Origin: Prorocentrum cordatum | Lineage: Eukaryota > Sar > Dinophyceae > Prorocentrales > Prorocentraceae | Length of the DNA: 43,742 nt | Assembly (NCBI GenBank): GCA_963575745.1 | Contig: CAUYUJ010016706.1 | Location: 138,194 to 181,935 of the forward strand | Direction: 5' to 3' | Shown here: in pieces, positions 28,841 through 38,004 of the stretch | Layout of the letters: the number at the start of each line of letters is the position of its first letter | Position numbering within the stretch: the first letter of the stretch is position 1 | The notes under the pieces: generated by a model | What the model saw: only the letters and a program-made list of their open reading frames with translations | What the model was told of the DNA's origin: nothing | Database searches by the model: none | Program-made: the position numbers and the translations under genes

Positions 28841-29430
28841 AGGCGTCGTGGGCTTCTTGGGCACGATGTGGGGAGTCTTGTGGGCGTCTTGGCGGAGCCT
28901 CCTGGAGGCAGTTTTGAAGCGTGTTGGCGGCCGCCTTAGGGCCCCTTTTTGGCCTCTTGGGGGCCTCTTGGGGCTTATTGGGGGCCTCTTTTGAGTCGCT
29001 TGGGGCTTCTTGGGCCTCCTGGGGCGGAAAGATCAGATTTTCGGTTCGCGTTCTCCTTCTTCTCCTTTCTTAGGGCCCTCTGGGGGTAACAGTTGACCGT
29101 TTTGGGCCCCTCTACCGGCTGTCTTGGAACCCTCTTGGACCGCCCTGGGGTCCTCGCAGGGGGCAGTGTTGGGGCGGTCCACGGGGCATCCTGGGCCGTC
29201 TCGGAACGTCAGAAGTTCGAGAAGATGATAACCCCAGAATCAATCAAACAATCGAGGAAACCATTGATTTTTGCCCGTCGGGGCCCTCTTAGGCAGGCTC
29301 TTGGGGCGTCTCGAAGGCGTCTTGGGGCATCTTCGAGCCATCGTAGGCGTACTTGGGCCAATCGCTCCGCGGTTGGGGTCCTGGGGGCGAGGCGAGGGGC
29401 GCGCCTCTCTTATATATCAGACAACGCGCC
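28841..29430. repeat. CTTGGGGCC-type degenerate repeat
   Basis: Words such as CCTCTTGGGGGCCTCTTGGG (near 28951), CGTCTTGGGGCATC and TCTCGGAACG recur at irregular spacing. It is an older, diverged version of the 26.4 and 27.1 kb blocks. Confidence 0.7.
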
Positions 29431-29719
29431 CAGGGGGTGCTAAAAATCCGTTTGGGCCTCCCCCCCCTCGCGCGGTCAATCAACTAGTTACAGTAACCAG
29501 CAAGAAGCAGAACTGTAACACTGGAAACTACAACCTACGACTGGCACAGGAAACTGCGAACCTCGCGCCTACAGCCTGGTGGCCCCACAAGGGGGCCGGC
29601 GGATATATCAGAGGGCCCTGGGTGGGGTCCCTGCAGAGGGGAACGGAGGCTTCTGGGACGAGGGCTCGGAACGTTTCTCTCTCGTCGGGCGACGATGGGG
29701 GCGAATGTCGGAGGAAAAA
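29431..29719. other. No gene seen
   Basis: Moderate-GC sequence without a legible feature. Confidence 0.4.
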
Positions 29720-29900
29720 GTACCCATACCGCTGCCCTTCAATCGTTGTCGCTTTTTTGGGCCTCCTCGTCGGAGGCCCTCGTCGCCACCGCTGGATTCG
29801 CTTCGAAATCCGGGTAATAAAGCACCCTGGGAGAGGTCCAGGGAGTAGCGGTATTGGTACCTTTTGGTTTCCCCATCTCTGGCTCAGACTGGCGGCGAAA
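29720..29900 (+). repeat. Dispersed repeat family I, copy 1
   Basis: Contains CCTCGTCGCCACCGCTGGAT, then CTGGGAGAGGTCCAGGGAGT and AGCGGTATTGGTACCTTTTG. The same order (GGCTGGATCCTCCTCGGGCT, CGGGAGAGGTCCGGGGAGCA, GCGGCATCGCTACCTTTCTG) is at 30728-30815. Confidence 0.65.
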
Positions 29901-30060
29901 TCCGAGCCCTACAGCCAAAGACGCTGAAACAAGGAGCAGTTTGGGGCTCAGAAGGGGCTCGATGTTCATCAGGTCCTTGCATGGCTGTTTCTCTAGCCCT
30001 CCTCGTGCACCCAGGTTCTTCTGGTGTCAAAAAGGGGCTTCGTTCGTTCCTCATTTCAGC

Positions 30061-30215
30061 AGCCTGACTGTACCCTCGCCGATGAACGATGCGGACAACT
30101 CGATGGGCGGCGGGGGTAGGGTTCGGAGTTCGAACAGGTGGCGAATATTACAAAACCTACCCGCCCCCCCATCGATTCAGGAGAATCGCTGGCTGGTAGG
30201 GGTAGGGTTTGGATG
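30061..30215 (+). repeat. Dispersed repeat family D, copy 1
   Basis: ACTCGATGGGCGGCGGGGGT followed by AGGGTTCGGA, then CCTACCCGCCCCCCCATCGA in inverted sense, then GGTAGGGGTAGGGTTTGGAT. The copy at 32165-32330 shares all three blocks in order. Confidence 0.75.
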
Positions 30216-30523
30216 TTGCTATTTTTTTTTTGAGGAGGAAGAGGTGCCGACACCGCTGCTCGTCCTGGAGGAAGGTGACAGGATCGGGGACATTTTCGGG
30301 CGTCTTCGTCGGGTGCTGGCGGTTCCCCAGCCTCGGGACGCTCTCCAGCAGCCGCGCCTCGCCGAGCGCGATTTTGGGGGGTGCCTGGCTCGTCCTGGAC
30401 GGCCGCTGGAGGCCCGAGTTAGGACCCGGAGTCCGCGAGCCCGGGAGCCCCCGCCGAGAGAAGGCGCATGGTGCCGGTGCCGCTGCTCGTCCGGGAGCGC
30501 CCTCGTCGCCACGGCTTGATGAG

Positions 30524-30717
30524 CCTGTTTTCCACCACCACCACCACCATAAGTTGGAGGAGGAGGAGGAGGAGGAGGAGGAGGAGGAGGTAGGGGGGTG
30601 GAGGTTGGAGAGGAGGAGGGGGAGGAGAGGAGGAGTGGAGGAGGAGGAGGAGGAGGAGGAGGAGGAGGAGCTCCCCCTCCCCCTCCAACTTATGGTGGTG
30701 GTGGTGGAAAACAGGCC
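30524..30717. mobile_element. Inverted repeats flanking a GAG block
   Basis: CCTGTTTTCCACCACCACCA (30525) continues through CCATAAGTTGGAGG. It is matched in reverse complement by CTCCAACTTATGGTGGTGGT continuing through GGAAAACAGG (ending 30715). The roughly 33-bp arms are almost exact. Between them lie about 120 bases of GAG/GGAGGGGGAG microsatellite. Weaker inverted similarity extends outward on both sides (GGCTTGATGAG versus CCCATCAACGGC). Confidence 0.8.
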
Positions 30718-30727
30718 CATCAACGGC

Positions 30728-30815
30728 TGGATCCTCCTCGGGCTTCTGGTCGGAGCGCGCCCCGGGAGAGGTCCGGGGAGCAGCGGCATCGCTACCTTTC
30801 TGTTCCCCCTTTGTC
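30728..30815 (+). repeat. Dispersed repeat family I, copy 2
   Basis: See the copy at 29720-29900. It sits immediately outside the right arm of the GAG-containing inverted repeat. Confidence 0.6.
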
Positions 30816-30935
30816 GAAGAAGGAAAAAGCGGCATGCCTATAGTTTTATCGGCGGTCCGCGCGGATCTCCTGGGTCGGCGGCGGATGCGAGAAGTCCGCG
30901 CGCACCGTCGGGAGTTTCTGTTCATGCTGTTGTTT
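30816..30935. mobile_element. Foldback element, family E copy 3 (loop lost)
   Basis: Carries the family E arms (CTATAGTTTTATCGGCGGTC, CGCGCGGATCTCCTGGGTCG, GAAGTCCGCGCGCACCGTCG) but the GC-only palindromic loop seen in copies 1 and 2 is missing and the arms are almost adjacent. Confidence 0.6.
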
Positions 30936-31084
30936 GTTCCTCTGCCACTGGCCTCGCCGGGTGCCGCCCTGGCCGATTCTCTGCGCCCTCATGCTTCGCC
31001 TACCTTTGCCTCCTCGGCAGCTTCCTCGCCGCCCTCGTCCTGCTCCCTCCCTGCTCCTCTCTCCTCGTCACCCTCCTCCGCTCC

Positions 31085-31265
31085 CTTCCTCCTCCTCCTC
31101 CTCCTCCTCCTCCTCCTCCTCCTCCTCCTCCTCCTCCTCCTCCTCCTCCTCGCTCCTCCCATCCCTCCCTCCCTCCTCCCTCCCTCCCTCCCTCCCTCCC
31201 CCCTACCCTCCCTCCTCCCTTCCCTCCCTCCCTCCCTCCCTCCCTCCCTTTTTTTCTCCCTCCCC
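31085..31265. repeat. CTC and CCCT microsatellites
   Basis: CTC repeat at 31085-31152, then CTCC/CCCT repeat to 31265. Amino-acid frames over this stretch are artefacts. Confidence 0.95.
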
Positions 31266-31473
31266 TACAGCTTGGGCTGGCCCCCCCTGTCCCCATCCCA
31301 TCCTCGCCCTCTTTGCAGGGCGCGGGCCCTGCGGAGCGGCCGGCCCTCCGCCGGATGTTCGAGGACGAGGACGCGGCCGCCGCCGCCGCCGCCGGAGGGG
31401 CGTCGCCGGGCGCATTCGCCGTCGCCATCGCCGCCGTCGCCGTGGTCGTCCCCAGACCCAGACTTGCTCCAGT

Positions 31474-31660
31474 CATGAAAAAATCACGACGGGAGGTTTT
31501 TCGCAATTTTCGGCCTCGGAGGGCCCTTACCGGGCCTCGGGACCGTCAAAAAACGGCACGGGATGAAAAACTTTTCCCAGGGAATGGGTCTGGACCTCTG
31601 GGGGTCGCGTCATGAAAAAATCATGACGTCGCGGGTCTGGGGAGGTCCGACGCTCCCAAA
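31474..31660 (+). repeat. Dispersed repeat family A, copy 2 (best reference copy)
   Basis: A complete unit. It begins GTCATGAAAAAATCACGACG, then TTTTCGGCCTCGGAGGGCCC, CGGGCCTCGGGACCGTCAAA, CACGGGATGAAAAACTTTTC, GGGTCTGGACCTCTGGGGGT, and ends GTCATGAAAAAATCATGACG followed by TCGCGGGTCTGGGG. The two ends form a direct repeat about 140 bp apart. Confidence 0.85.
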
Positions 31661-31944
31661 ACATTGGAGCAGCCAGGCCCAGGAATCCGCGAATCCTTCC
31701 GGCGTCCCCGGGCGCGCGAAGAGGCGGTGCGCCGAGCAGCCTCGCGTGCCTGGCTGCGGGTTAGCACTGCGATTATCCCAGGCGTCTGGACCAAGCTCCC
31801 CCCCCCCTGGCCTCGCATGCCCGGCCTGGCAACCTCGGGCGGAGGAGGCGCGGTCACAGCACAGCACGGGCCATCGGGCCCGCGACGCGCGAACAGGCAC
31901 AACACAGCACAGGCCGCCGGGCCACAGGCATTGCACCGCCGCCG

Positions 31945-32100
31945 CGCAGCCGCGGTTTGGGGCGGTGTTCGGCCTTCGTTGGGCCCTCGCGGGGCCTCGG
32001 GGCCGTCCAAGGGGACAACTCGGGTCGAAAAGGCGGCCCTGGGGAAGTGGTCCAGACCTCAGGGGCCCGCGCATCGGAAACATTGAAGCAGCCCGGGCGT
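31945..32100 (+). repeat. Dispersed repeat family A, copy 3
   Basis: TGTTCGGCCTTCGTTGGGCC, GGGCCTCGGGGCCGTCCAAG, ACAACTCGGGTCGAAAAGGC, GGGGAAGTGGTCCAGACCTC, then GGAAACATTGAAGCAGCCCG. The 3' core is diverged. Confidence 0.7.
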
Positions 32101-32164
32101 CTGTGTCGTCGCGCCTTCGCCGACGTCGCCGTCGTCGTCGCCGTCGTTTGGCGAGGAGATCCGA

Positions 32165-32330
32165 ACCCTATCCTCGCCGATCGACGATTCGGGCAACTCG
32201 ATGGGTGGCGGGGGTCGGGTTCGGAATTCGTCGAGCGTGTGGCCAAATCCGAGCCCTACCCCCGCCTCCCGTCGATTTAGGCGAATCGATGGTCGGTGGG
32301 GGTAGGGTTCGGATGTTGCCGTCGCCGTCG
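32165..32330 (+). repeat. Dispersed repeat family D, copy 2
   Basis: ACTCGATGGGTGGCGGGGGT, GAGCCCTACCCCCGCCTCCC, CGAATCGATGGTCGGTGGGG and TAGGGTTCGGATGTTGCC, in the same order as 30061-30215. Confidence 0.75.
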
Positions 32331-32480
32331 TGTCGCCGTCGGAGTCGCCGCCGCTGCCGCCGACTTCGCCGTTGTCGCCGTCGCCGTCGTGTTGGCCGCC
32401 GTCCCTGTCCTGTTCACCCACGTCGCCGTCGCCGTCGCCGCCGCCTTTGCCGTCGATGTCGCCGCCTCGGGGTCCTCGCG
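32310..32480. repeat. GCCGTC microsatellite-like tract
   Basis: GCCGTCGCCGTCGTG and related GTCGCC units for about 170 bases. A shorter similar tract is at 32110-32150. Confidence 0.9.
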
Positions 32481-33238
32481 GCCTGGCTGGGCCAGGGGCG
32501 GGCGGGGCTTTCGCTGGCGCGAATTGGGAGGACTTGCGGGTTATGCGAGGATCGAGGGCCGAGGTTTTTGAGCGCTCAGGGGTCATCTCGGGCTCGAGGA
32601 TGGAGGTTTGTGGGGCTTCTGGAGGCCTCCGTCCGAAACGTGGATCTATCCGTGACCATCTCCAGGGGAAATATACCCCCAGGCGGTTGTTATGTATAAG
32701 GTCCCGCCTCGCACTCAGGGAATCTCCCGAGGACTTCGGGCTACTCCGGAGACCTCTGGAGACCATCGGGCCTGGGCGTCGCGTAATGGGGGGGCGACAA
32801 GCGGGGGGGCAGAGAGGGCTGCGGAAAAGGAGGCCTGTAGGGCCCCTAGAGGCCCTAGAGGGGCCTTTCAGGGTCCCCAAGAGGGCCTTTCGGGCCCGAG
32901 AAGTGCACTTTCCCCCCCCCCCCCCGTGGACGCCGCCCCCCCCTGAAGCGACGCCTAACGGGCGGGGCCGAGGGCGAGGATTCACGGGCCAGGAGGCGGA
33001 TCGAGGATCCAGGCTGAGCCCCCCGTGTGTCCACGGTGCTCTGGCAGCACGCCCTCCCGTCCCGAGGTCCTTCTGCTCGCAGGCCCCGGCATGTGCAGCA
33101 TGCATGCTCCTCCCTCGCGGGTAGCACCCAGCGCCTCGGGCGGGAGCCCCGTTGTACGGTCGGACCGAGGGGGGTGCCCTGATGTTCTGTGTGTTTGTCG
33201 GATGCTCTTGTGCATCCTGGGGGAGGGCACCCTCGAAC
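32481..33238. other. No gene recognised
   Basis: GC-rich, with CCCTAGAGG.CC words near 32845 and long C runs near 32913. Open frames on both strands overlap and look random. Confidence 0.4.
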
Positions 33239-33395
33239 GCTTTTGGCATCGCTCGGACGTGTGCATGTTTCCTTCGGCGAGGACCATCGAGGAGCATCCT
33301 TGATCATGTGGCGAAAATGCCACGCACGAGACCGAAAAAAATACATGGAATGGACGTCCGAGCGATGGCCAGTGCTCTTCAGCTTGGCTGGCGGA
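33239..33395 (+). repeat. Dispersed repeat family F, copy 1
   Basis: TTTTGGCATCGCTCGGACGT, GTGCATGTTTCCTTCGGCGA, GGACCATCGAGGAGCATCCT, then GACCGAAAAAAATACATGGA and GTCCGAGCGATGGCCAG. The same order is found at 36235-36370 and, joined to family A, at 40110-40215. Confidence 0.8.
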
Positions 33396-33482
33396 GGATC
33401 ACATGGTCTTGAAATACGTAGCACCCCGCGCATGCGGATAAGATTGAGGGGGCGGTGGGGACGTCGGCAGTTTGCGAGACTC

Positions 33483-33545
33483 TGGAGAAGCCCGCCGCAG
33501 GCGCCAACGTTTCACAAATTATACAAAGAGCCCGCCGCAGGCGCC
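33483..33545 (+). repeat. Direct repeat AGCCCGCCGCAGGCGCC
   Basis: The 17-base word occurs at about 33488 and 33528, separated by an AT-rich stretch. Confidence 0.8.
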
Positions 33546-33564
33546 GATCTTTTCGTTATATAAA

Positions 33565-33870
33565 CCAATGTGGGTAGGTCGCGGGTGGGTCGCGAATGGG
33601 TCGCGGGTGGGCCGCTGTTGGGTCGCGGGAGGGTCGCCCCGACAAGCGAAGCCGTTTAGTCAACGCGCGCAAGGAATTAATCGAACAGGGCAGGGCTGTT
33701 TAGTCAACGCCCAAGGCCGTTTTAGTTAACGTCGTGGGTCGCGGGTGGGTCGCGGGGTGGGTCGCGGGTGGGTCGCGGGTGGGTCGTGGGTGGGTCGCGG
33801 GGTGGGTCGCGGGTGGGTCGCGGGGTGGGTCGCGGGGTGGGTCGCGGGTGGGTCGCGGGTGGGACGACGA
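33565..33870 (+). repeat. GGGTCGCGGGTG minisatellite, two blocks
   Basis: Twelve-base unit at 33568-33640 and again at 33730-33870. The spacer between the blocks holds GTTTAGTCAACGC twice and GTTTTAGTTAACGTC once. Confidence 0.93.
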
Positions 33871-33904
33871 CAACAAATAACAACAGCAGCAACAACGCAA
33901 CACG

Positions 33905-34240
33905 CAGAATTCTGTCCAGCGACAGCTCCGCTCTTGAAAAGGTTGCCCTCCATCCGTGTGGCAGTTGCGCGATTCCAGAGTTCTTGTCGTACCGTCGAAA
34001 GACGTCTCCAGCGACAGCCCCACTTTGAAGAGGCATCGGCCGCCATCCGTGGAAGTGTTGCTTAAGTTTGAGCACCTGGCTGGTGCAGGCAGAGGAAGTC
34101 GCAAGCGAGAGCTTAGTTTTGAAAAGGCAGCGCCCTCCATCCGTGCAGTCCGTGCACAGCTTGGAAAGCCTGGTGATTCGATTTGAGGACGTCCCCAGCG
34201 AGAGCCCTGCTTTGAGAAGGAGTCGGCCTTCCTCGGGGCA
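33905..34240. repeat. 92-bp tandem repeat, four copies
   Basis: CCAGCGACAGC (33917), CCAGCGACAGCCCCAC (34008), CAAGCGAGAGC (34101) and CCAGCGAGAGCCC (34194) begin similar units that continue with TTTGA.AAGG and CCTCCATCCGTG. Spacing is 91, 93 and 93. On the minus strand short frames read FK.KLSLATSS and HGWR units, not recognised. Confidence 0.75.
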
Positions 34241-34499
34241 GCTGCTGCACAGCTCTGATATGTTTCGGTGCACGGCGAGAGAGGATCAAGGGGGCCCCCA
34301 GTGGGCCAAAGAGGGCCCAAAGACGGTCCAAAAAGGGCCCGAAAGGGGTCCCAGAGGGGGACCATGAACCGCCATTTCGAGCCCTCGGCCCCAAGACGAC
34401 ATGCGAGACCGCCAGCAGGCCCCCAAGGAGCCTCTTAGAAGTCACATGAGGCCACACAAGAGGCCCAAGTCAGGCCCCGGCCGACGTGCTGTCGCCGCC

Positions 34500-34910
34500 C
34501 GTCGCCGCCGCCGCGTCGCCGCACTGCGCTGCAATCGCAATGCACTACAGTCGCATTGCGTTGCACTGCTGTCGCATTGCGCTGCAATCGCGGTGCAGTC
34601 GTATACCACTGCAACCGCACTGCAGTCGCACTGCATGGCTTTGCAGTGCCGTTTGTTGCTTGTCATTGCTTTGCGTTGCTGGGTCCTTCTCGCGGCGCAT
34701 GGCTCTGCATTCTTACTTTGCGTAGATCGCACCGCACGGATTACACCGCAGAGATTGCACTGCAGAGCGCATACCCCGTAGATCGCACCACCTTGCACCA
34801 CGTAGATGACACCACCTTGCTCACACAACGTGGCTTGCACCACATAGCTTACACCACATAGCTTGCACCTCATAGCTTGCACCACGCAGACTGCATCGCC
34901 TGGCTTGCTA
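34500..34910. repeat. Degenerate short-period repeats
   Basis: 34500-34640 has CGCTGCAATCGC/TTGCACTGC/CAGTCGCATTGC words every 10-15 bases. 34770-34900 has a 15-base unit CACCACATAGCTTG repeated with variants. Both are decayed minisatellites. Confidence 0.75.
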
Positions 34911-35134
34911 GAAACCACTGTTTGGCGTCCATGCTGGCTAGCATACGACATGGGATCGAGATGTCTGTTTGGGAGACTCGTCTTTTTAGGGAAGTCCTTG
35001 GGGCTCCGCGTCGCCGCGGCATGATTCTTTTCGACATTCTGGCCAGAGCGTACTGGATCGGTGAAGCGGGTCGATATGTGAAGCTGGAGGGGTGGAGGGA
35101 CAGCCGTCAGTGCCCCCAGGAAGGCAGGACATGG
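34911..35134. other. Short unique stretch
   Basis: A plus frame gives MSVWETRLFREVLGAPRRRG and continues as ILFDILARAYWIGEAGRYVK before entering the GAG block. It is protein-like but unrecognised and likely short. Confidence 0.25.
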
Positions 35135-35410
35135 TGGGGAGGAGGAGGAGGAGGAGGAGGAGGAGGAGGAGGAGGAGGAGGAGGAGGAGGACGTGGGGGA
35201 GGAGGAGGAGGAGGAGGAGGAGGAGGAGGAGGAGGTGATGGCACGCTCCAGGCTGCTGCCTCAAGTCTGCCTACCGCCAAAAAGAGGAGGAGGAGGAAGA
35301 GGAGGAGGAGGAGGAGGAGGAGGAGGAGGAAGAGGAGGTGGAGGAGGGGGAGAAGGAGGAGCAGGAGGAGGAGGAGGAGGAGGAGGAGGAGGAGGAGGAG
35401 GAGTGGTAGG
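35135..35410 (+). repeat. GAG microsatellite pair
   Basis: GAG blocks at 35135-35235 and 35283-35405 around 45 bases of unique sequence. Confidence 0.95.
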
Positions 35411-35599
35411 ATAAGTAGGTGGCATTGCGGCCAACGGGCGCTCATGACCTGAACAGCACGGGTGCCCACAGCGAGCTCCGAACAAGTCTCGGATTATTCG
35501 TTGCCAGAGCGGCCGCTGCCCGAGAGACTGGGGGGAGCGACGAGGGAGGGAGAGGCCCCACGGAGCCGGGGCCTGGTCCTGGGGAAGCCCCTAGCTGGT

Positions 35600-35810
35600 G
35601 ATACCGTGGAGACCCATGCCAAGAAACACCCTGCTTGCCTCCAGGGTGCCCCGGGTTTCTCTTGGGTTTCGATGGCTTTGCTATGGGAAGCGTGACGCTC
35701 GTACACCAATAATCAATGAAGGTTCTAGGGTCTCAGGGTTGGGTTTCGTGTGGAAGGTTTCTTGTAATGGGGCCCCGTACTGTACAGGTGTGGGAACTGA
35801 AACGCGAAGA
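35600..35810 (+). repeat. Dispersed repeat family B, copy 1
   Basis: GGAGACCCATGCCAAGAAAC, ACCCTGCTTGCCTCCAGGGT, TATGGGAAGCGTGACGCTCG, GGTCTCAGGGTTGGGTTTCG and GAAGGTTTCTTG match the copy at 39283-39480 with only scattered differences. The minus frame ETFHTKPNPETLEPS is shared as ETFHKKPNPETPGRP in copy 2. Confidence 0.85.
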
Positions 35811-36234
35811 AGCTCGGACCAGAGCCCGCGCCAATAATATTCTGTTCGCATGAGAGCACGGGGAATGAAGGGTGCGCGGGCTGCTCTGAGCGCGCAGGCC
35901 ACAGCACATCACCGGGGAAGGCGGGGGAGACCCACGTCGCAGAGAGCACGACACGATGGCGTCGGGGCTCGTCGGCGCGCGTGGATGGCGTCAAAGGCAT
36001 CACCTGCCCAGAATGGCAGTGCACCTGGGCACGAGACATTCCTCTCGAGTCCTGTGGTGCAGGAGTGCGGGGAGGGCAGCGCCAGCATCGAAAAAGGCGG
36101 CGCACCAGGGGGGGCGGGCGACCTGCTGACTCTTGAGCGGCGTGACGAGCAGCGACACCTCGCCAACCGCAGAGGCACTGACGCACGGAACGTGCTGCAA
36201 CTCACGACCTGTTTGGACGCTTCAGCATGGGGCA
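35811..36234. other. No gene recognised
   Basis: GC-rich sequence between families B and F. Nothing assigned. Confidence 0.4.
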
Positions 36235-36390
36235 CATCTTGGCATCACTCGGACGTGTGCATTTGTTCTCGGCGAGGACCATCGAGGAGCCTTTCGAGTC
36301 ATCTAGGGAAGAGACACCCGCGCGAAACAAAACATTCACGGGGAATGACCGTCCGAGCGATGGCCAGCCATGCGAAGTGCCTGCGAGACT
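36235..36390 (+). repeat. Dispersed repeat family F, copy 2
   Basis: TTGGCATCACTCGGACGTGT, TCGGCGAGGACCATCGAGGA, ACGGGGAATGACCGTCCGAG and CGATGGCCAG match copy 1 at 33239 in order. Confidence 0.8.
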
Positions 36391-36640
36391 CCACCTGGGC
36401 GCAGCGAGGCCTGACCGGACCCAGCGGCAACGAGGAGGCGGGAGCAGCGGGGGCGCGGGGGGGGCCCGGCAGAGGCAGAGGCGGAGGCCAACCAGGGGTA
36501 AGCAAGCTGCACGGCGGCGGCGCCTGAGACTCCCTTCTGTGCCCATCCCCTGGGCGGTCGTCGCGAAGAGGGGCGGTCCTGCGTCAGCTCGGGCTGCCCT
36601 GCGGGAGGGTGCGTCGTGCTGCCGCGCTCCGCACCTGGGC
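36391..36640. other. No gene recognised
   Basis: GC-rich flank of the duplication that follows. Confidence 0.35.
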
Positions 36641-36950
36641 ACAGTGGCCATCACCCCGGCCAGTGAGGCCCACGGAGGCCTCGTGCGCATCAAAACCGCC
36701 ATTGCCGCCCGACTCTGGGGGGGCCACGGGGCGGAGGAGGAGGAGGAGGAGGAGCAGGAGGAGGAGGTGGAGGAGGAGGAGAGAGGAGGAGGAGGAGAGA
36801 GGAGAGAGGAGGAGGAGGAGAGTGGAGAGGGGGGCACAGTGGCCACCACTCCAGACCACCCCAGCCAGCGAGGCCCAGCGAGGTCTCGTGCGCATCAAAA
36901 CTGCGCCCGACTGTGGGGGGGGGGCCACGGGGCGCGGGGGGGGGAAGCAT
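36640..36950. repeat. About 200-bp tandem duplication containing a GAG block
   Basis: GGGCACAGTGGCCATCACCC (36648) and GGGCACAGTGGCCACCACTC (36832) begin two units that both run through GTGAGGCC/GCGAGGCC, CTCGTGCGCATCAAAAC and CTC.GGGGGGGCCACGGGGC. The GAG microsatellite (36733-36825) lies between them, so it may be part of the duplicated unit. Confidence 0.8.
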
Positions 36951-37035
36951 CGGAGCGGACTGGGCGGGGGCGGCCCACGGCGAGTCGCCGCACTTCGAGG
37001 CCACCGCACGCGACGTGCACGGGGGCGGAGAAGAG

Positions 37036-37134
37036 TCCTCCTCCTCCTCCTCCTCCTCCTCCTCCTCCTCCTCCTCCTCCTCCTCCTCCTCCTCCTCCTC
37101 CTCCTCCTCCTCCTCCTCCTCCTCCTCCTCCTCT
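37036..37134. repeat. Perfect CTC/TCC microsatellite
   Basis: About 33 uninterrupted triplets, the purest tract in the window, which suggests recent expansion. Confidence 0.97.
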
Positions 37135-37258
37135 GGAGGCCTCGGGGCACTGATTACCGAGGCTGCGGCTCCAGAGAGGCAGCCAGGCAAGCCCGAGCGG
37201 GTGGAGGAGGAGGGAGGCAGGGCGCCTCCCCCGCGACGGAGCAAGCTCAGGCTATCGC

Positions 37259-37412
37259 AAAGATGGATAAGGGGGCGTGGAGTAGCGACGGGCCCCGTTT
37301 CTATGGGAAATCGCGGATTTGCGCCGCCGATCGAGGCGGGACCGGCCGCACTTTGGGGAGGGCACCTTCCCCGATGCATGGATCGCTAATCCAGGTTTGC
37401 GCGCCCCCGACA
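37259..37412 (+). mobile_element. Dispersed MITE-like repeat, family C copy 2
   Basis: GTAGCGACGG, ATGGGAAATCGCGGATTTGC, CGCCGATCGAGGCGGGACCG, GCCGCACTTTGGGGAGGGC, ATGCATGGATCGCTAATCCA and GGTTTGCGCGCCCCC match copy 1 at 12467 in order. The left GGGGGCGTGGAGTAGCGA is roughly the complement of the right end. Confidence 0.75.
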
Positions 37413-37489
37413 GACCGCCGCGGCGGCGCCGCCCCCTTCCCCCCCCCAGGAGCGCAAGGGGCCCGCCCTCCCAGCAGGCGGCGCCGCGC

Positions 37490-37734
37490 CCGACGACGAC
37501 GACGGCTGACGACGACGCACCGACGACCAGCGGAGGGAGAAACGGCTGTGGACGCGGCGGCGGCGCAACGACGACGACGACGCAGCGGCGACGGAGGCGG
37601 CGAAGCGGCGACGGCGACGGCGACGACCCAACAACGACGTCATGGCGCCCGCGACGCAGCGACGACGGCCGCGACGGCGATGACGATTGACGACGATCGA
37701 CGACTGCGAGCCGCCCGACCGTCGCCGTCGCAGC

Positions 37735-37765
<31 letters not shown>

Positions 37766-37780
37766 GCCGACGCCGTGGTG
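37490..37780. repeat. GAC/CGA and CCG microsatellite-like tract
   Basis: ACGACGACGACGG, CGACGACGACGC and GCGACGGCGACGG words to about 37710, then CCGTCGCCGCCGCCG units to 37780. Confidence 0.85.
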
Positions 37781-37965
37781 TTGGTCCCAGAAGCTCCGGC
37801 GTCGTGGCTTTTCCACGGGGGCCCCACGAGGTCTGGACAGTCTTCCCTGGGGCCGACGTCGTATCCCGAGCCTTTTTCGTCAACCCCGCGTTGTCCGGGG
37901 GACCTGACAACGGGCCCCAGAGGCCGCAATCGAGGAGAAGCGCTTGGATTTTGAAAGTCGTGTCG
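37780..37965 (-). repeat. Dispersed repeat family A, copy 4 (reverse orientation)
   Basis: On the minus strand CGTGGAAAAGCCACGACGCC is the 3' core. Upstream of it, in family order, are CCTCTGGGGCCCG, CCCGGACAACGCGG, GACGAAAAAGGCTCGGGATA and CCCCAGGGAAGACTGTCCAG. Confidence 0.7.
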
Positions 37966-38004
37966 TCGGAGATCTGGGAACCCGCGACTTGTGCCATGGC
38001 GTCG

